Source: an uncultured Collinsella sp.
GTDB taxonomy: Bacteria > Actinomycetota > Coriobacteriia > Coriobacteriales > Coriobacteriaceae
Length of the DNA stretch: 64,000 nt
Reading direction: 5' to 3'
Assembly (NCBI GenBank): GCA_902492935.1
Contig: CABUNJ010000003.1
Location: 42,578-106,577, forward strand
How positions within the stretch are numbered: the stretch's first letter is position 1; every line of letters begins with the position of its first letter. The notes beneath the pieces were generated by a model that was given only the letters and a program-made list of their open reading frames with translations, was not told where the DNA came from and ran no database searches. The translations under genes and the position numbers were made by a program. This document shows, piece after piece, positions 34,900 through 42,849 of the stretch.

Positions 34900-37371
34900 C
34901 TACTGTGATGCAATCTGCGCAAGACGAGCGCTTGCGACCGCCGCCTGACCGTAGGCGATGCAGCCGTCATTGACGGGTACGGTGTGGGGGACAAGGACAG
35001 TAAGGCCCGCGCTTTTGAGCTCGCGGGCGAGGAGCTGAAGCAGAAGTCGGTTCATGAACACGCCGCCCGAGAGCGCGACGGTGTCGATGCCCTCGTGCAC
35101 GCAGATATCGCTGGCGATGCGCGCCGAGGAGCGCGCGATGCCGACATGGAAGTCGAGTGCGAGCCTGTTGGCGGGCGCTCCGGCTTCAATTCCTCCCAAA
35201 AGTGCCTCAAAGAGTGCTTTCTGGTCCAGAACATAGGGGCCGTCCAGCCACGATGGGTCAGATGCGGAGTAGCCGGCGTTGTCGTCGGGAAAATGGGCGA
35301 TTTCGCTGTCGAGCGCGCGCCAGGCGGCGGCTTCGAGTTCTATGGCGGGTTCGCCCTCGTAGGTTGCCTTGTCGCAGATGCCCAGAATCGCTGCCGCGGC
35401 ATCAAAGAGACGCCCCATGCTGCTGGTACGCGGGCTGTTGATGCCGCGCTCGATCATGGTGGCTGTCACGCTGCGCGTTTGCTCGTCGAGGCTGTCCAAA
35501 AGCCGAGCGGCACCTGGGTGCTCGAGCAGGCCGAGCTCACTGAGCAGGGCAAAGGCGTTGCGGCGGGCGTCGCGCACGGAGGCCGCCCCACCGGGGAGCG
35601 CCCAGGTGCGCAAATGCGCGGCACGCTCAAAGCCGCCAAGGCTGGCAACAAGAAACTCGCCGCCCCAAATGGTCCCATCGGTGCCGGCGCCGGTGCCGTC
35701 AAAGGTGATGCCAAGGACGCGCGCGTCGGTTGTAAGCTGGCCCGCGGCGATGGCCTCGGCCATTACGCTCGCGATATGCGCATGATGGTGCTGGACTTCG
35801 ATAAGCGGCAGATCGTGCTCGCGCGCCTGCTCGCGCGCCCATTGGCTCGACAGATAGCTGGGATGCATGTCGCATGCCAAGGCGGCAGGCGCCAGGTCAA
35901 AGAGGTTTTCCAGACGCGAGCGCGCGGCGCTCCAAGCATCGAAAGTCGCGCCGTTTTCGACATCGCCGATATGCTGCGACACAAAACAGGTCGTATGACC
36001 GTCCGAGTCCGTGCGAGTGAGTGCAATCGTGGCTTTTTGCTGCGGCCCGCAGGCGAGCACGCAGGACGGAGCGCCGTCGAGCGCCGGCAACGACAGCGGT
36101 TGCGGCGCATATCCGCGTGCACGACGTACGGGCATGACGTCGCCGTCGACCACGCGTACCACGGAGTCGTCGTAGCGCGACAGGATCGCGCGGTCGTTGC
36201 CGAGCAGCGCGTCGGCGATGCCGGCGGCAACGAGATGCTCCCAGGCAAGGTCGTCGTCGGTCTCGATGGGTTCTTCACTCAGGTTTCCACTGGTCATGAC
36301 GAGCGCGTGCATACCGTGCGACGCGGCAGCTGCAAGCAGAAGATGCTGAAGCGGGGTGTAGGGGAGCACAACGCCAAGCTCGGGAAGGTCGTGCGCGACG
36401 GACGGTGCGAGTACGAGGGCGTCGGGAGAATCGCCGTCGTTCCCGCAAACAGCACGCCGGCGCAGCAGCACGATGGGGCGGATACTGCCAGCGAGCAGAT
36501 CGCGTTCAGCATCGTCGATATGACACAGGCGCTCGGCATCGGCAAGACTGCGCACCATGACGGCAAGTGGTTTGTTGCTGCGGCGTTTGCGACGGCGCAA
36601 CTCGGCTACCGCTTGCTCGTTGGCAGCGTCACAGGCTAGATGGAATCCGCCCAGGCCCTTGATGGCGACGATGCCACCGCTGGCCAGCAGCTCAACGCAG
36701 CGCTCGATGATAGCGTCGCTGGCCTCGCGCGTGGTGCCGACGGCCGGTGTCGCGGACGAATTCCCGCACGCATTGCCGTTTACAGCCTCGCGCCACGTAA
36801 TATGCGGTCCGCAATCAAAGCAGGCATCGGGCTGCGCGTGAAACCGCCGATCGAGCGGGTCGGCATACTCTGCGGCGCAGGTGGGGCACATGGGAAAGCG
36901 ATCCATCGAGGTGGCCGCTCGGTCATAGGGCAGCGAGCGAATGATGGTAAAGCGCGGTCCGCAATTGGTGCAGTTGATAAAGGGATAGTGAAAGCGTCGG
37001 TCGGCGGGGTCGAACAGCTCGCGCAGGCAGTCGTCGCACGTGGCGATGTCGGGCGAGATGAGCGTCGTGTGGGCAGTTTGATTCTGTGACGCCACAATGC
37101 GAAAACCCTGCTCGTTAGCGGCGTCCCAGTTGCCGGGTGCTAGGTCCACAACCTCGACATGCTCCACGCGAGACGCCGCAGGCGCATGCTCGGAAAGCGC
37201 GTCGACAAATTCGTCGAGTGCTCTGCCAAGAGCGTGCGCCTCGATATGCACGCCGTCGCCCGCGTTGAGCACCCAGCCGCAAATGCCGTGTGCCATGGCC
37301 TCGCGATACACAAACGGTCGCATGCCGACGCCCTGCACAATGCCCGTTACATGGATATGCACATGTCGCAT
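34900..37371 (-). CDS. hypF: carbamoyltransferase HypF
   Basis: An 823-residue HypF: acylphosphatase domain (about 1-95; GIVQGVGMRPFVYREA), two zinc-finger motifs (CDDCLRELFDP, CTNCGPRFT, CPTCAAEYADP, CFDCGP), a YrdC-like domain (about 215-400; KGLGGFHLACDA), and a Kae1-like C-terminal domain (VQHHHAHIASVMAE, LSGGVFMN). It makes carbamoyl adenylate from carbamoyl phosphate and passes the group to HypE. SD AAGGAGGG before ATG. Confidence 0.97.
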   Translation of the reverse strand: MRHVHIHVTGIVQGVGMRPFVYREAMAHGICGWVLNAGDGVHIEAHALGRALDEFVDALSEHAPAASRVEHVEVVDLAPGNWDAANEQGFRIVASQNQTAHTTLISPDIATCDDCLRELFDPADRRFHYPFINCTNCGPRFTIIRSLPYDRAATSMDRFPMCPTCAAEYADPLDRRFHAQPDACFDCGPHITWREAVNGNACGNSSATPAVGTTREASDAIIERCVELLASGGIVAIKGLGGFHLACDAANEQAVAELRRRKRRSNKPLAVMVRSLADAERLCHIDDAERDLLAGSIRPIVLLRRRAVCGNDGDSPDALVLAPSVAHDLPELGVVLPYTPLQHLLLAAAASHGMHALVMTSGNLSEEPIETDDDLAWEHLVAAGIADALLGNDRAILSRYDDSVVRVVDGDVMPVRRARGYAPQPLSLPALDGAPSCVLACGPQQKATIALTRTDSDGHTTCFVSQHIGDVENGATFDAWSAARSRLENLFDLAPAALACDMHPSYLSSQWAREQAREHDLPLIEVQHHHAHIASVMAEAIAAGQLTTDARVLGITFDGTGAGTDGTIWGGEFLVASLGGFERAAHLRTWALPGGAASVRDARRNAFALLSELGLLEHPGAARLLDSLDEQTRSVTATMIERGINSPRTSSMGRLFDAAAAILGICDKATYEGEPAIELEAAAWRALDSEIAHFPDDNAGYSASDPSWLDGPYVLDQKALFEALLGGIEAGAPANRLALDFHVGIARSSARIASDICVHEGIDTVALSGGVFMNRLLLQLLARELKSAGLTVLVPHTVPVNDGCIAYGQAAVASARLAQIASQ

Positions 37372-37400
37372 GCGACCCTCCTTCGTTGAAATGTGTGCTG

Positions 37401-37913
37401 TTACAGCCCCAGGCTCTGCTCGGTGGCGGCGCAGGTGAGCTCGCCGTGTTTAACGCCGCGCAGCCCCAGCAGACGGTCGGCCAGCTCGTAGACACGTTCG
37501 CCGCGACCCTTAAGCGCCAGAATCTCCAGGCAGTTGTGGTGATCCAGGTGCACGTGCATAGTCGATACAATCTCGTCGGTGTAGTCGTGCTGCACCTCGT
37601 CCAGGCGGCGCGTCAGGTCGCCGGTGTGATGGTCGTAAATCATAGTGAGCGACCCGATGACCTGCTCGTCGGGCGTTCGCATCTGCTCCTTGGCAATGGA
37701 GGCGCGAATCAGGTCGCGCACGGCCTCGGAGCGGTTGGCAACGTCGCCGCGGCGCGCGATCTGCTCGTCAAAGCGGCGCAGCAGGTCGTCGGGCGCGGTG
37801 ACCGAAAAACGGACCAGCTCGGAGGCAGAGCCGCCGCAACGGCAGCCCGCGTCGCCGGTCGGCCCGTGCGAATGCTCGTGCTCGTGATCGCAGACGTGCT
37901 CGTGCTCGGCCAC
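37401..37913 (-). CDS. nikR: nickel-responsive regulator NikR with His-rich extension
   Basis: A 170-residue regulator. The ribbon-helix-helix domain (about 34-75; RFSVTAPDDLLRRFDEQ) and the ACT-like nickel domain follow an unusual N-terminal tail of about 30 residues with clustered His and Cys (HEHVCDHEHEHSH, CRC). The high-affinity nickel ligands are present with the known spacing: H109, H120, H122 and C128. NikR represses nickel uptake genes when nickel is plentiful; here it may tune hydrogenase maturation. The tail could hold extra metal. GTG 37913 begins one base after the stop of the gene upstream. Confidence 0.92.
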   Translation of the reverse strand: MAEHEHVCDHEHEHSHGPTGDAGCRCGGSASELVRFSVTAPDDLLRRFDEQIARRGDVANRSEAVRDLIRASIAKEQMRTPDEQVIGSLTMIYDHHTGDLTRRLDEVQHDYTDEIVSTMHVHLDHHNCLEILALKGRGERVYELADRLLGLRGVKHGELTCAATEQSLGL

Positions 37914-37914
37914 G

Positions 37915-38163
37915 CTACACCAGCTTTACGGAGCCAACGGAGTTATGGTCGGCCTCGATGGCCTCCTCGTAGCCCTCGAGTGCGTCGTGCGCCTCGTGGA
38001 GCGCCGCCATGGCGGCCTCGAGCTTGGCGCCAATGCGCTCCATATCAAAGTTCTCGGTTGCATGCAGCAGCTGATGGCTCCACTCGTGGGCGAGCTCGAT
38101 CGTGTCGTCGACCTGCTTGACGCTCATGGCAAGCTGGCTCATGTTCATTCCGACGTCATGCAT
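37915..38163 (-). CDS. small helical protein, first gene of the hyp/nikR operon
   Basis: An 82-residue protein that I do not recognise. It appears wholly helical (VKQVDDTIELAHEWSHQLL, IGAKLEAAMAALHEAHDAL), acidic, with several His. SD AAGGAGA before the ATG. One base separates its stop from nikR, so it belongs to the operon and may act in nickel handling or hydrogenase maturation; it is not HypA or HypB. Confidence 0.75.
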   Translation of the reverse strand: MHDVGMNMSQLAMSVKQVDDTIELAHEWSHQLLHATENFDMERIGAKLEAAMAALHEAHDALEGYEEAIEADHNSVGSVKLV

Positions 38164-38241
38164 GGGAAATCTCCTTTTGTACGGGTCTAATCAGTGGTTC
38201 AGATTCTACTACGCCCGCTTTGCGCATCGCTGCATAAGAAA

Positions 38242-38273
38242 ACGGGTGCGAGTCCGTCTGACCCGCACCCGTT
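38242..38273. terminator. hairpin between trxA and the hyp operon
   Basis: ACGGGTGCG pairs with CGCACCCGT. It lies upstream of the hyp operon and downstream of trxA on the minus strand. Confidence 0.6.
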
Positions 38274-38289
38274 CACTGGGGGCTGTTTG

Positions 38290-38370
38290 TGATTACCATA
38301 CTATCCGTGGTCGCGGGCGCAGCACCCGGCTCTCCGGTGAGCGGCGCAAAACCGCTCATGGACGGCAGCA
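38290..38370 (-). other. cluster of hairpins downstream of trxA
   Basis: On the minus strand GAGCGG / CCGCTC, CCGG-AGAG-CCGG and GGGTGC / GCGCCC stand side by side within 60 bases. It may be the trxA terminator or a structured leader of the hyp operon; I could not assign a known class. Confidence 0.4.
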
Positions 38371-38383
38371 CACGACTAGCGTA

Positions 38384-38704
38384 TTACAGGTGCTTCTCAA
38401 GCAGCGCCTGCAGTCTGGCCTTGGGCAGCGCGCCAACGGAGCGGTCGATTTCCTCGCCGTTCTTAAAGACAACCAGCGTGGGGATGCTCATAACGCCAAA
38501 CTTCATGGCCAGGTCCTGGTTGTCGTCGACGTTGCATTTGGCAACGGCAAGCTTGCCCGCCAGCTCATCGGCAACCTCGTCAACGATGGGCGAGAGGGAT
38601 CGACAGGGCCCGCACCACGGTGCCCAAAAATCGACCAGCACGGGCAGGCTGTCGTTAACGATGGAATCGAAGTTCTCGGGGGTAATCTGATTAATGTCAG
38701 CCAT
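38384..38704 (-). CDS. trxA: thioredoxin
   Basis: A 106-residue thioredoxin with the redox pair C31 and C34 in WCGPC, the cis-Pro segment SIPTLVVFKNG and a normal family length. It reduces disulfides in the cytosol. ATG 38704 has GGAGG at five bases; the frame stays open 28 codons further but without need. Single gene, divergent from the gene at 38841. Confidence 0.96.
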   Translation of the reverse strand: MADINQITPENFDSIVNDSLPVLVDFWAPWCGPCRSLSPIVDEVADELAGKLAVAKCNVDDNQDLAMKFGVMSIPTLVVFKNGEEIDRSVGALPKARLQALLEKHL

Positions 38705-38840
38705 GGTGACCTCCATAATGCGACGCGGCTCGGCCGCGTAAAACTCAGTACGACCGTGCTTATACCCAGCCGCCCGCAAAGCAACCACTCGCGGGCGGCT
38801 CTTTTATATAATGGTGGGCACGCAAACGATTGGAGAGCGC

Positions 38841-39416
38841 ATGTCCACGTCACAAAGCCAGAAAAAAGAAGCCATCGCCCAGGCGGCCGAGCAGGAGCTC
38901 GCATCGCTCGCGGGTCGTGGCGTGCGTATCGCGGGCAACGCGTGCTCGCCGATCGTGCTGGTCAAAGGCGATTTGGACGAGGCCGAGCGTTCGGGTGGCG
39001 AGCTTGCCGCCGGCCCGGATGGCGCGGCGTTGCGCAAGGCGCTTGGGGCCATCGGCTACGCGCCCGAGGATTTTTGCGTGCTGGCAAGCGTCGCCGGCGT
39101 GGGTGACGGAGCGGTCGCGGTGGGCGAGACTCTGTCGTGCGAGCTGTTCCGCGAGGCGCTTGAGGCTTTGGACCCCGAGGCAGTGCTACTGCTCGACAAC
39201 AACGCGGCTGACGCCATGCGCGAGACCTACGCCGATATGCTCGTGGCGATCGATGACTTCGACACCGCCATGCTCAAGCCCGGCCTGGTCGCCCATGTGC
39301 AGGGCCGCCGCGTGCTCGCGCTCGACGGCTTTGAGGCGGCACTTACCGACAGGGCCGCTAAGCAGCGCATGTGGGCATACATCAAGCAGCTGACCCCGGC
39401 GGCTGCACCGCTGTAG
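38841..39416 (+). CDS. unknown protein, possibly uracil-DNA-glycosylase-like fold
   Basis: A 191-residue soluble protein. The segment IVLVKGDLDEAERSGGELAA and the following GPDGAALRKALGAIGY resemble in rhythm the LVGEAPG ... G-x-aG-x-x-L stretch of family-4 uracil-DNA glycosylases, and LLLDNNAADAM and VAHVQGRRVLALDGFEAAL could be later strands. Four-Cys cluster ligands are missing, so if related it is a degenerate relative. No confident function. ATG 38841 follows GGAGAG. Confidence 0.6.
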   Translation: MSTSQSQKKEAIAQAAEQELASLAGRGVRIAGNACSPIVLVKGDLDEAERSGGELAAGPDGAALRKALGAIGYAPEDFCVLASVAGVGDGAVAVGETLSCELFREALEALDPEAVLLLDNNAADAMRETYADMLVAIDDFDTAMLKPGLVAHVQGRRVLALDGFEAALTDRAAKQRMWAYIKQLTPAAAPL

Positions 39417-39424
39417 CGGACCGG

Positions 39425-39466
39425 AGCCGGTAAGGCGGCCCTGACGGGTCGAGCGCGGCGCCGGCT
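39425..39466. terminator. weak bidirectional hairpin
   Basis: AGCCGG at 39425 pairs with CCGGCT at 39461; between two convergent genes, without a T run. Confidence 0.35.
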
Positions 39467-39476
39467 TATCGCGCCC

Positions 39477-40754
39477 CTACATCACAGCGCGCAGCTCAAA
39501 CCGATCGCCGTTAATGCGGAACTGACAGTTGCCGTTCATGCGCTCCACGGCAAGTTTGATGCTCTTGGTGCCAAAGCCGTGGCCCGCATGCCGGGTCACG
39601 GGCATGCCGTCGACCATGCGCGGCGCGCGGTCAAACGTATTGGAAACTAACAGCAGCAGCTGGCCGTCCTCTAATCGCAGGTCAAAGTCAACGAATCGCT
39701 TTCCTTGGGGTGCGGTGCTTGCGGCGGTGATAGCGTTTTCCAAGGCATTTGAGAGCACGCTAAACAGGTCGGCGTCACCTACATGGATGGTTTCGGGCAC
39801 GGCGGCGCGCAGGTTGGCGGTAATGCCGTTTCTATTGATATCCGAGTTAAATGACGAAAGCGCGATGTTTACGGTCTCGTTGGCGCAGAAGCGGCGTACG
39901 GCGGTGCGATCGCCGGCTTCGCAGAGTTCATCGATGCGTTTGAGCGCCTCGTCGGTGTGGCCCTCCTCAATTAAAGCGGCCAGGCCGCGTAGGAAGTGGC
40001 GCATATCGTGGCGAAGAATCGACAGCTCGCGCCCAGATTGACGCCAAGCCTCGAGCTCTTTGATGGCGGCGCTGTCGCGGGTTTCGAGCATCCAGCGCTC
40101 TCGCTCAGCGGTTTCCTTTTCTTCGTATTCGCGCAGGTAAACGGCAAGAAACATAAGATAGAAGGCACAGAGCGCAAATGCCAAAAACTCAACCGTTACC
40201 ACCGAGCCCGAGTGGAACAGCGTGGTGTAGACGTTGGTGGCATAGTCAAAGACGTAATAGACGAGCGGCAGGATTAAAAGGATGCCCAGCTCGGTGGTGC
40301 TTTTAATCGCCAAGCGCGGACCGATGTCGCCGGCCCAATGCAACAGGACGGCAAAGACGGCGAGTGTGGTCGCGATGCGCGCCAGATAGTACGCGATCTG
40401 AGAATCGGTTGCGGCAAATGCGGCGATGCCCATCCAATTGCTGAACTGGCAGCTCAGATAGGCACTCGTAATGCCGAGCACGGCAAGCAGCGGGCTCAGG
40501 CGGTAGCGCGCGCACAAATAGATGACGAGCGGCAGATGCACGACGAGCGGATATACCTGGCGGGCAAAAAGCTCGCCGCCGACGGCATTGGCGAGGCCAA
40601 ATGCGCATCCGGTTACGGCACCGACCAACACCAGTTCAAGCGCATGACGCCGGTTGATCTCGACACCGCACAGCGCCGCCGAGGCAAAGACGCCAAAGAG
40701 TAGCGTCGTGGCGTGGTGGATTGCCCAAAGGACCATTTCGACCGAGGAGACCAT
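39477..40754 (-). CDS. AgrC/GHKL-type sensor histidine kinase
   Basis: A 425-residue kinase with six or seven membrane helices (about 8-210), a dimerisation helix with H249 in SILRHDMRHFL, and a GHKL ATPase with LSNALENAITAA and GHGFGTKSIK. The layout is that of kinases that sense peptides (AgrC, ComD) with a LytTR partner. Its ATG shares one base with the stop of the regulator upstream. No peptide precursor gene is evident beside it. Confidence 0.9.
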   Translation of the reverse strand: MVSSVEMVLWAIHHATTLLFGVFASAALCGVEINRRHALELVLVGAVTGCAFGLANAVGGELFARQVYPLVVHLPLVIYLCARYRLSPLLAVLGITSAYLSCQFSNWMGIAAFAATDSQIAYYLARIATTLAVFAVLLHWAGDIGPRLAIKSTTELGILLILPLVYYVFDYATNVYTTLFHSGSVVTVEFLAFALCAFYLMFLAVYLREYEEKETAERERWMLETRDSAAIKELEAWRQSGRELSILRHDMRHFLRGLAALIEEGHTDEALKRIDELCEAGDRTAVRRFCANETVNIALSSFNSDINRNGITANLRAAVPETIHVGDADLFSVLSNALENAITAASTAPQGKRFVDFDLRLEDGQLLLLVSNTFDRAPRMVDGMPVTRHAGHGFGTKSIKLAVERMNGNCQFRINGDRFELRAVM

Positions 40755-41476
40755 CAGTGTCTCCCACCCTCAAAGCGCGCCGCAAAGTAGGCGTCTTGGA
40801 ATCCCTGCTTGCAGCTGCGCGAAAGCGGGATGCACGCGCCCGAGCGCATGACGATGTCCGTGCGATCAAAGTGATCGATATTGCGCAGGTTGACCTGGTA
40901 GCTGCGGTGGCATTTAAAGAAGACCGCGTTTTGCTCCAAGCGGTCCTCGACGCTGCGGAACGACTCGAGTGCCTCGATATCGCGTCCGTCGCGCAGGTGG
41001 AAGACCACGTGCTTGTTGCGCGCCTCGGCATATTCGATGTCGGACAGGCGCAGGGCGTGGTAGCCAAAGGAAGTTTTGATCACGAGCTCGTCGGTTGCCG
41101 CCGGGCGCATGCTCGAAAGCTCGTCGAGTAACTGCGCCAGGCGTTCGTAAGTCACGGGCTTGAGCAGATAGTCGAAGGCGCGGACCTCGTAGGATTCAAG
41201 CGCGAACTCGGGCGACGAGGTGAGGAACACCAGGCGCACGGCGGTGTCGGCCTGGCGCAGTTCGCGTGCGGTGTCCATGCCGTTGACGAGCGGCATGATC
41301 ATGTCGAGCAGAATGATGTCGGCGCGCGATGCGGCATGGCGGGCCAGCAGGTCCTCGCCGCGCGTGACGAGCGCAACATCGACCGTCGTGCCCGTCTCGG
41401 TCGACCAACGGTCGATCATCCGGTGCAGTCTATCTAGAAAAGCGACATCATCGTCGCAGGCAATAATCTTGAGCAT
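40754..41476 (-). CDS. LytTR-family response regulator
   Basis: A 240-residue regulator: receiver with acidic CDDD, acceptor D58 in ILLDMIMP and Lys in YLLKPV; LytTR DNA-binding domain (about 130-230; FFKCHRSYQVNL). It should bind direct-repeat sites before its targets. First gene of the two-gene operon; the region before its start is shared with the divergent nadA operon. Confidence 0.93.
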   Translation of the reverse strand: MLKIIACDDDVAFLDRLHRMIDRWSTETGTTVDVALVTRGEDLLARHAASRADIILLDMIMPLVNGMDTARELRQADTAVRLVFLTSSPEFALESYEVRAFDYLLKPVTYERLAQLLDELSSMRPAATDELVIKTSFGYHALRLSDIEYAEARNKHVVFHLRDGRDIEALESFRSVEDRLEQNAVFFKCHRSYQVNLRNIDHFDRTDIVMRSGACIPLSRSCKQGFQDAYFAARFEGGRH

Positions 41477-41683
41477 TCGGCCCCCTTAAGTAGTTCGATT
41501 TTGCCACATCGGGTACGCGCCGCTTGTGGGGGTGCGGACCGTTTGCGCCCCACGGCGTGCAACTCGCGCCAAGCGGTATTGCGGTGGCGAAAGATGCCTC
41601 CTGCGCCATCGAGAGCTCAGCTATCCTCAGCTTGCCAGTTCGAATATGGACCTGCCACATGATTGAATTTTTATTTCAACTTT

Positions 41684-41727
41684 ACACCTAGGTTTACAGC
41701 TGTCTTGTCAGCTGTAAACCTAGGTGT
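41684..41727 (+). promoter_or_regulatory. NiaR operator of the nad operon
   Basis: Perfect 19-bp arms ACACCTAGGTTTACAGCTG (41684-41702) and CAGCTGTAAACCTAGGTGT (41709-41727) around TCTTGT. The last gene of the downstream operon encodes a NiaR repressor, so autoregulation by nicotinic acid is the natural reading. Confidence 0.75.
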
Positions 41728-41768
41728 CATACTAAAGCCCCAAGATTCGCCAAAAGAGAGGGGCCTTG

Positions 41769-42794
41769 ATGGCACAGAGCGCGAACATGGATGCGTCGGA
41801 GCTTGCACGCGATATCGCGGCCGGCTTGGCATCGGCAACGACGGCAACGGAGCGTGCGGCACTGGTGCCCGCAGAGCTCGTCGAGGCCATTCAGCAACTA
41901 AAAACCCAACGTGACGCGGTGATCCTGGCGCACTATTACGTGGCGCCCGAGGTCCAAGCCGTTGCCGATTACGTCGGCGATAGCTTCTACCTGGCAAAGC
42001 TCGCCAAGAGCCTGCCGCAGCAGACCATCGTGTTGTGCGGCGTGGAGTTTATGGGCGAGAGCGCCAAGCTGCTCAATCCCACTAAGACCGTGCTGCTGCC
42101 CGAGCCGGGCGCAGACTGTCCCATGGCGCACATGGTCAAGCGCGAGACGGTTGACGCGGCGCGCGCCGAGTACGGCGACGACCTGGCCGTGGTGTGCTAC
42201 GTCAACTCCACGGTCGAGATCAAGAGCTGGAGCGACGTGTGCGTCACCAGTTCCAACGCCGTTAAGATCGTGTCCGAGCTGCCGCAGCAGCATATCCTGT
42301 TCATTCCCGACCAAAACCTGGGACGCTTCGTAGCCGAGCAGGTGCCGCAAAAGCACGTCATCCTCAACAACGGCTACTGCCCACGCCATCACATCATCAC
42401 CGTCGAGCAGATCGTCGACGCGACGGAGGCCCACCCCGACGCGCTCGTGCTGGCGCATCCTGAGTGCAAGGCCGACGTTCTGGCCGAGGCCGACTACATC
42501 GGCTCCACCGCCGGCATCATCAAGTATGCCGAGGAGTCCGACGCGAGCGAGTTCATTATCGTGACGGTCCGCGGCGTGCTCTACGAGCTCGAGCGCCGCT
42601 GCCAGGGCACCGGCAAGAAGTTCTATTTCCCCGCGGTGCAGCCCACCTGCGTCAACATGGACCTCATCACGCTCGAAAAGCTCGTGCGCTGCCTGGAGAC
42701 GGGCGAGGGCGAGGTGCAGATCGGCGTCTCGGACGAGGCAGCAGACCAGGCCAAGCTCACGCTCGACCGTATGCTCGAGTACGCAGCACGCTAG
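41769..42794 (+). CDS. nadA: quinolinate synthase
   Basis: A 341-residue NadA. Cluster Cys in VLCGVEFMGESAKLL, and later in TSSNA/NNGYCPRHH and QPTCVNMD regions; ADCPMAHM is conserved. It condenses iminoaspartate and dihydroxyacetone phosphate to quinolinate with a 4Fe-4S cluster. ATG 41769 is preferred over TTG 41766. First gene of nadA-nadB-nadC-niaR. Confidence 0.97.
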   Translation: MAQSANMDASELARDIAAGLASATTATERAALVPAELVEAIQQLKTQRDAVILAHYYVAPEVQAVADYVGDSFYLAKLAKSLPQQTIVLCGVEFMGESAKLLNPTKTVLLPEPGADCPMAHMVKRETVDAARAEYGDDLAVVCYVNSTVEIKSWSDVCVTSSNAVKIVSELPQQHILFIPDQNLGRFVAEQVPQKHVILNNGYCPRHHIITVEQIVDATEAHPDALVLAHPECKADVLAEADYIGSTAGIIKYAEESDASEFIIVTVRGVLYELERRCQGTGKKFYFPAVQPTCVNMDLITLEKLVRCLETGEGEVQIGVSDEAADQAKLTLDRMLEYAAR

Positions 42795-42799
42795 AACAA

Positions 42800-42826
42800 T
42801 GTTGCATGAGGGACGGTCCCTTATGT
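42800..42826 (+). repeat. short AGGGAC-GTCCCT palindrome
   Basis: AGGGAC-G-GTCCCT followed by TTATGTCAC resembles the family A core (GGGACG ... CTTATG). It lies in the nadA-nadB gap. Confidence 0.4.
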
Positions 42827-42849
42827 CACATTCAAGGGAGAGGATTCCT

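Noticed and set aside
34984..36639. A 551-codon frame opposite hypF
   Set aside because: Shadow frame of hypF.
38290..38370. Cobalamin or molybdenum-cofactor riboswitch
   Set aside because: Hairpins are present but neither consensus core is recognisable.
38841..39416. Firm call as uracil-DNA glycosylase
   Set aside because: Iron-sulfur Cys and catalytic motifs of the family are not found.
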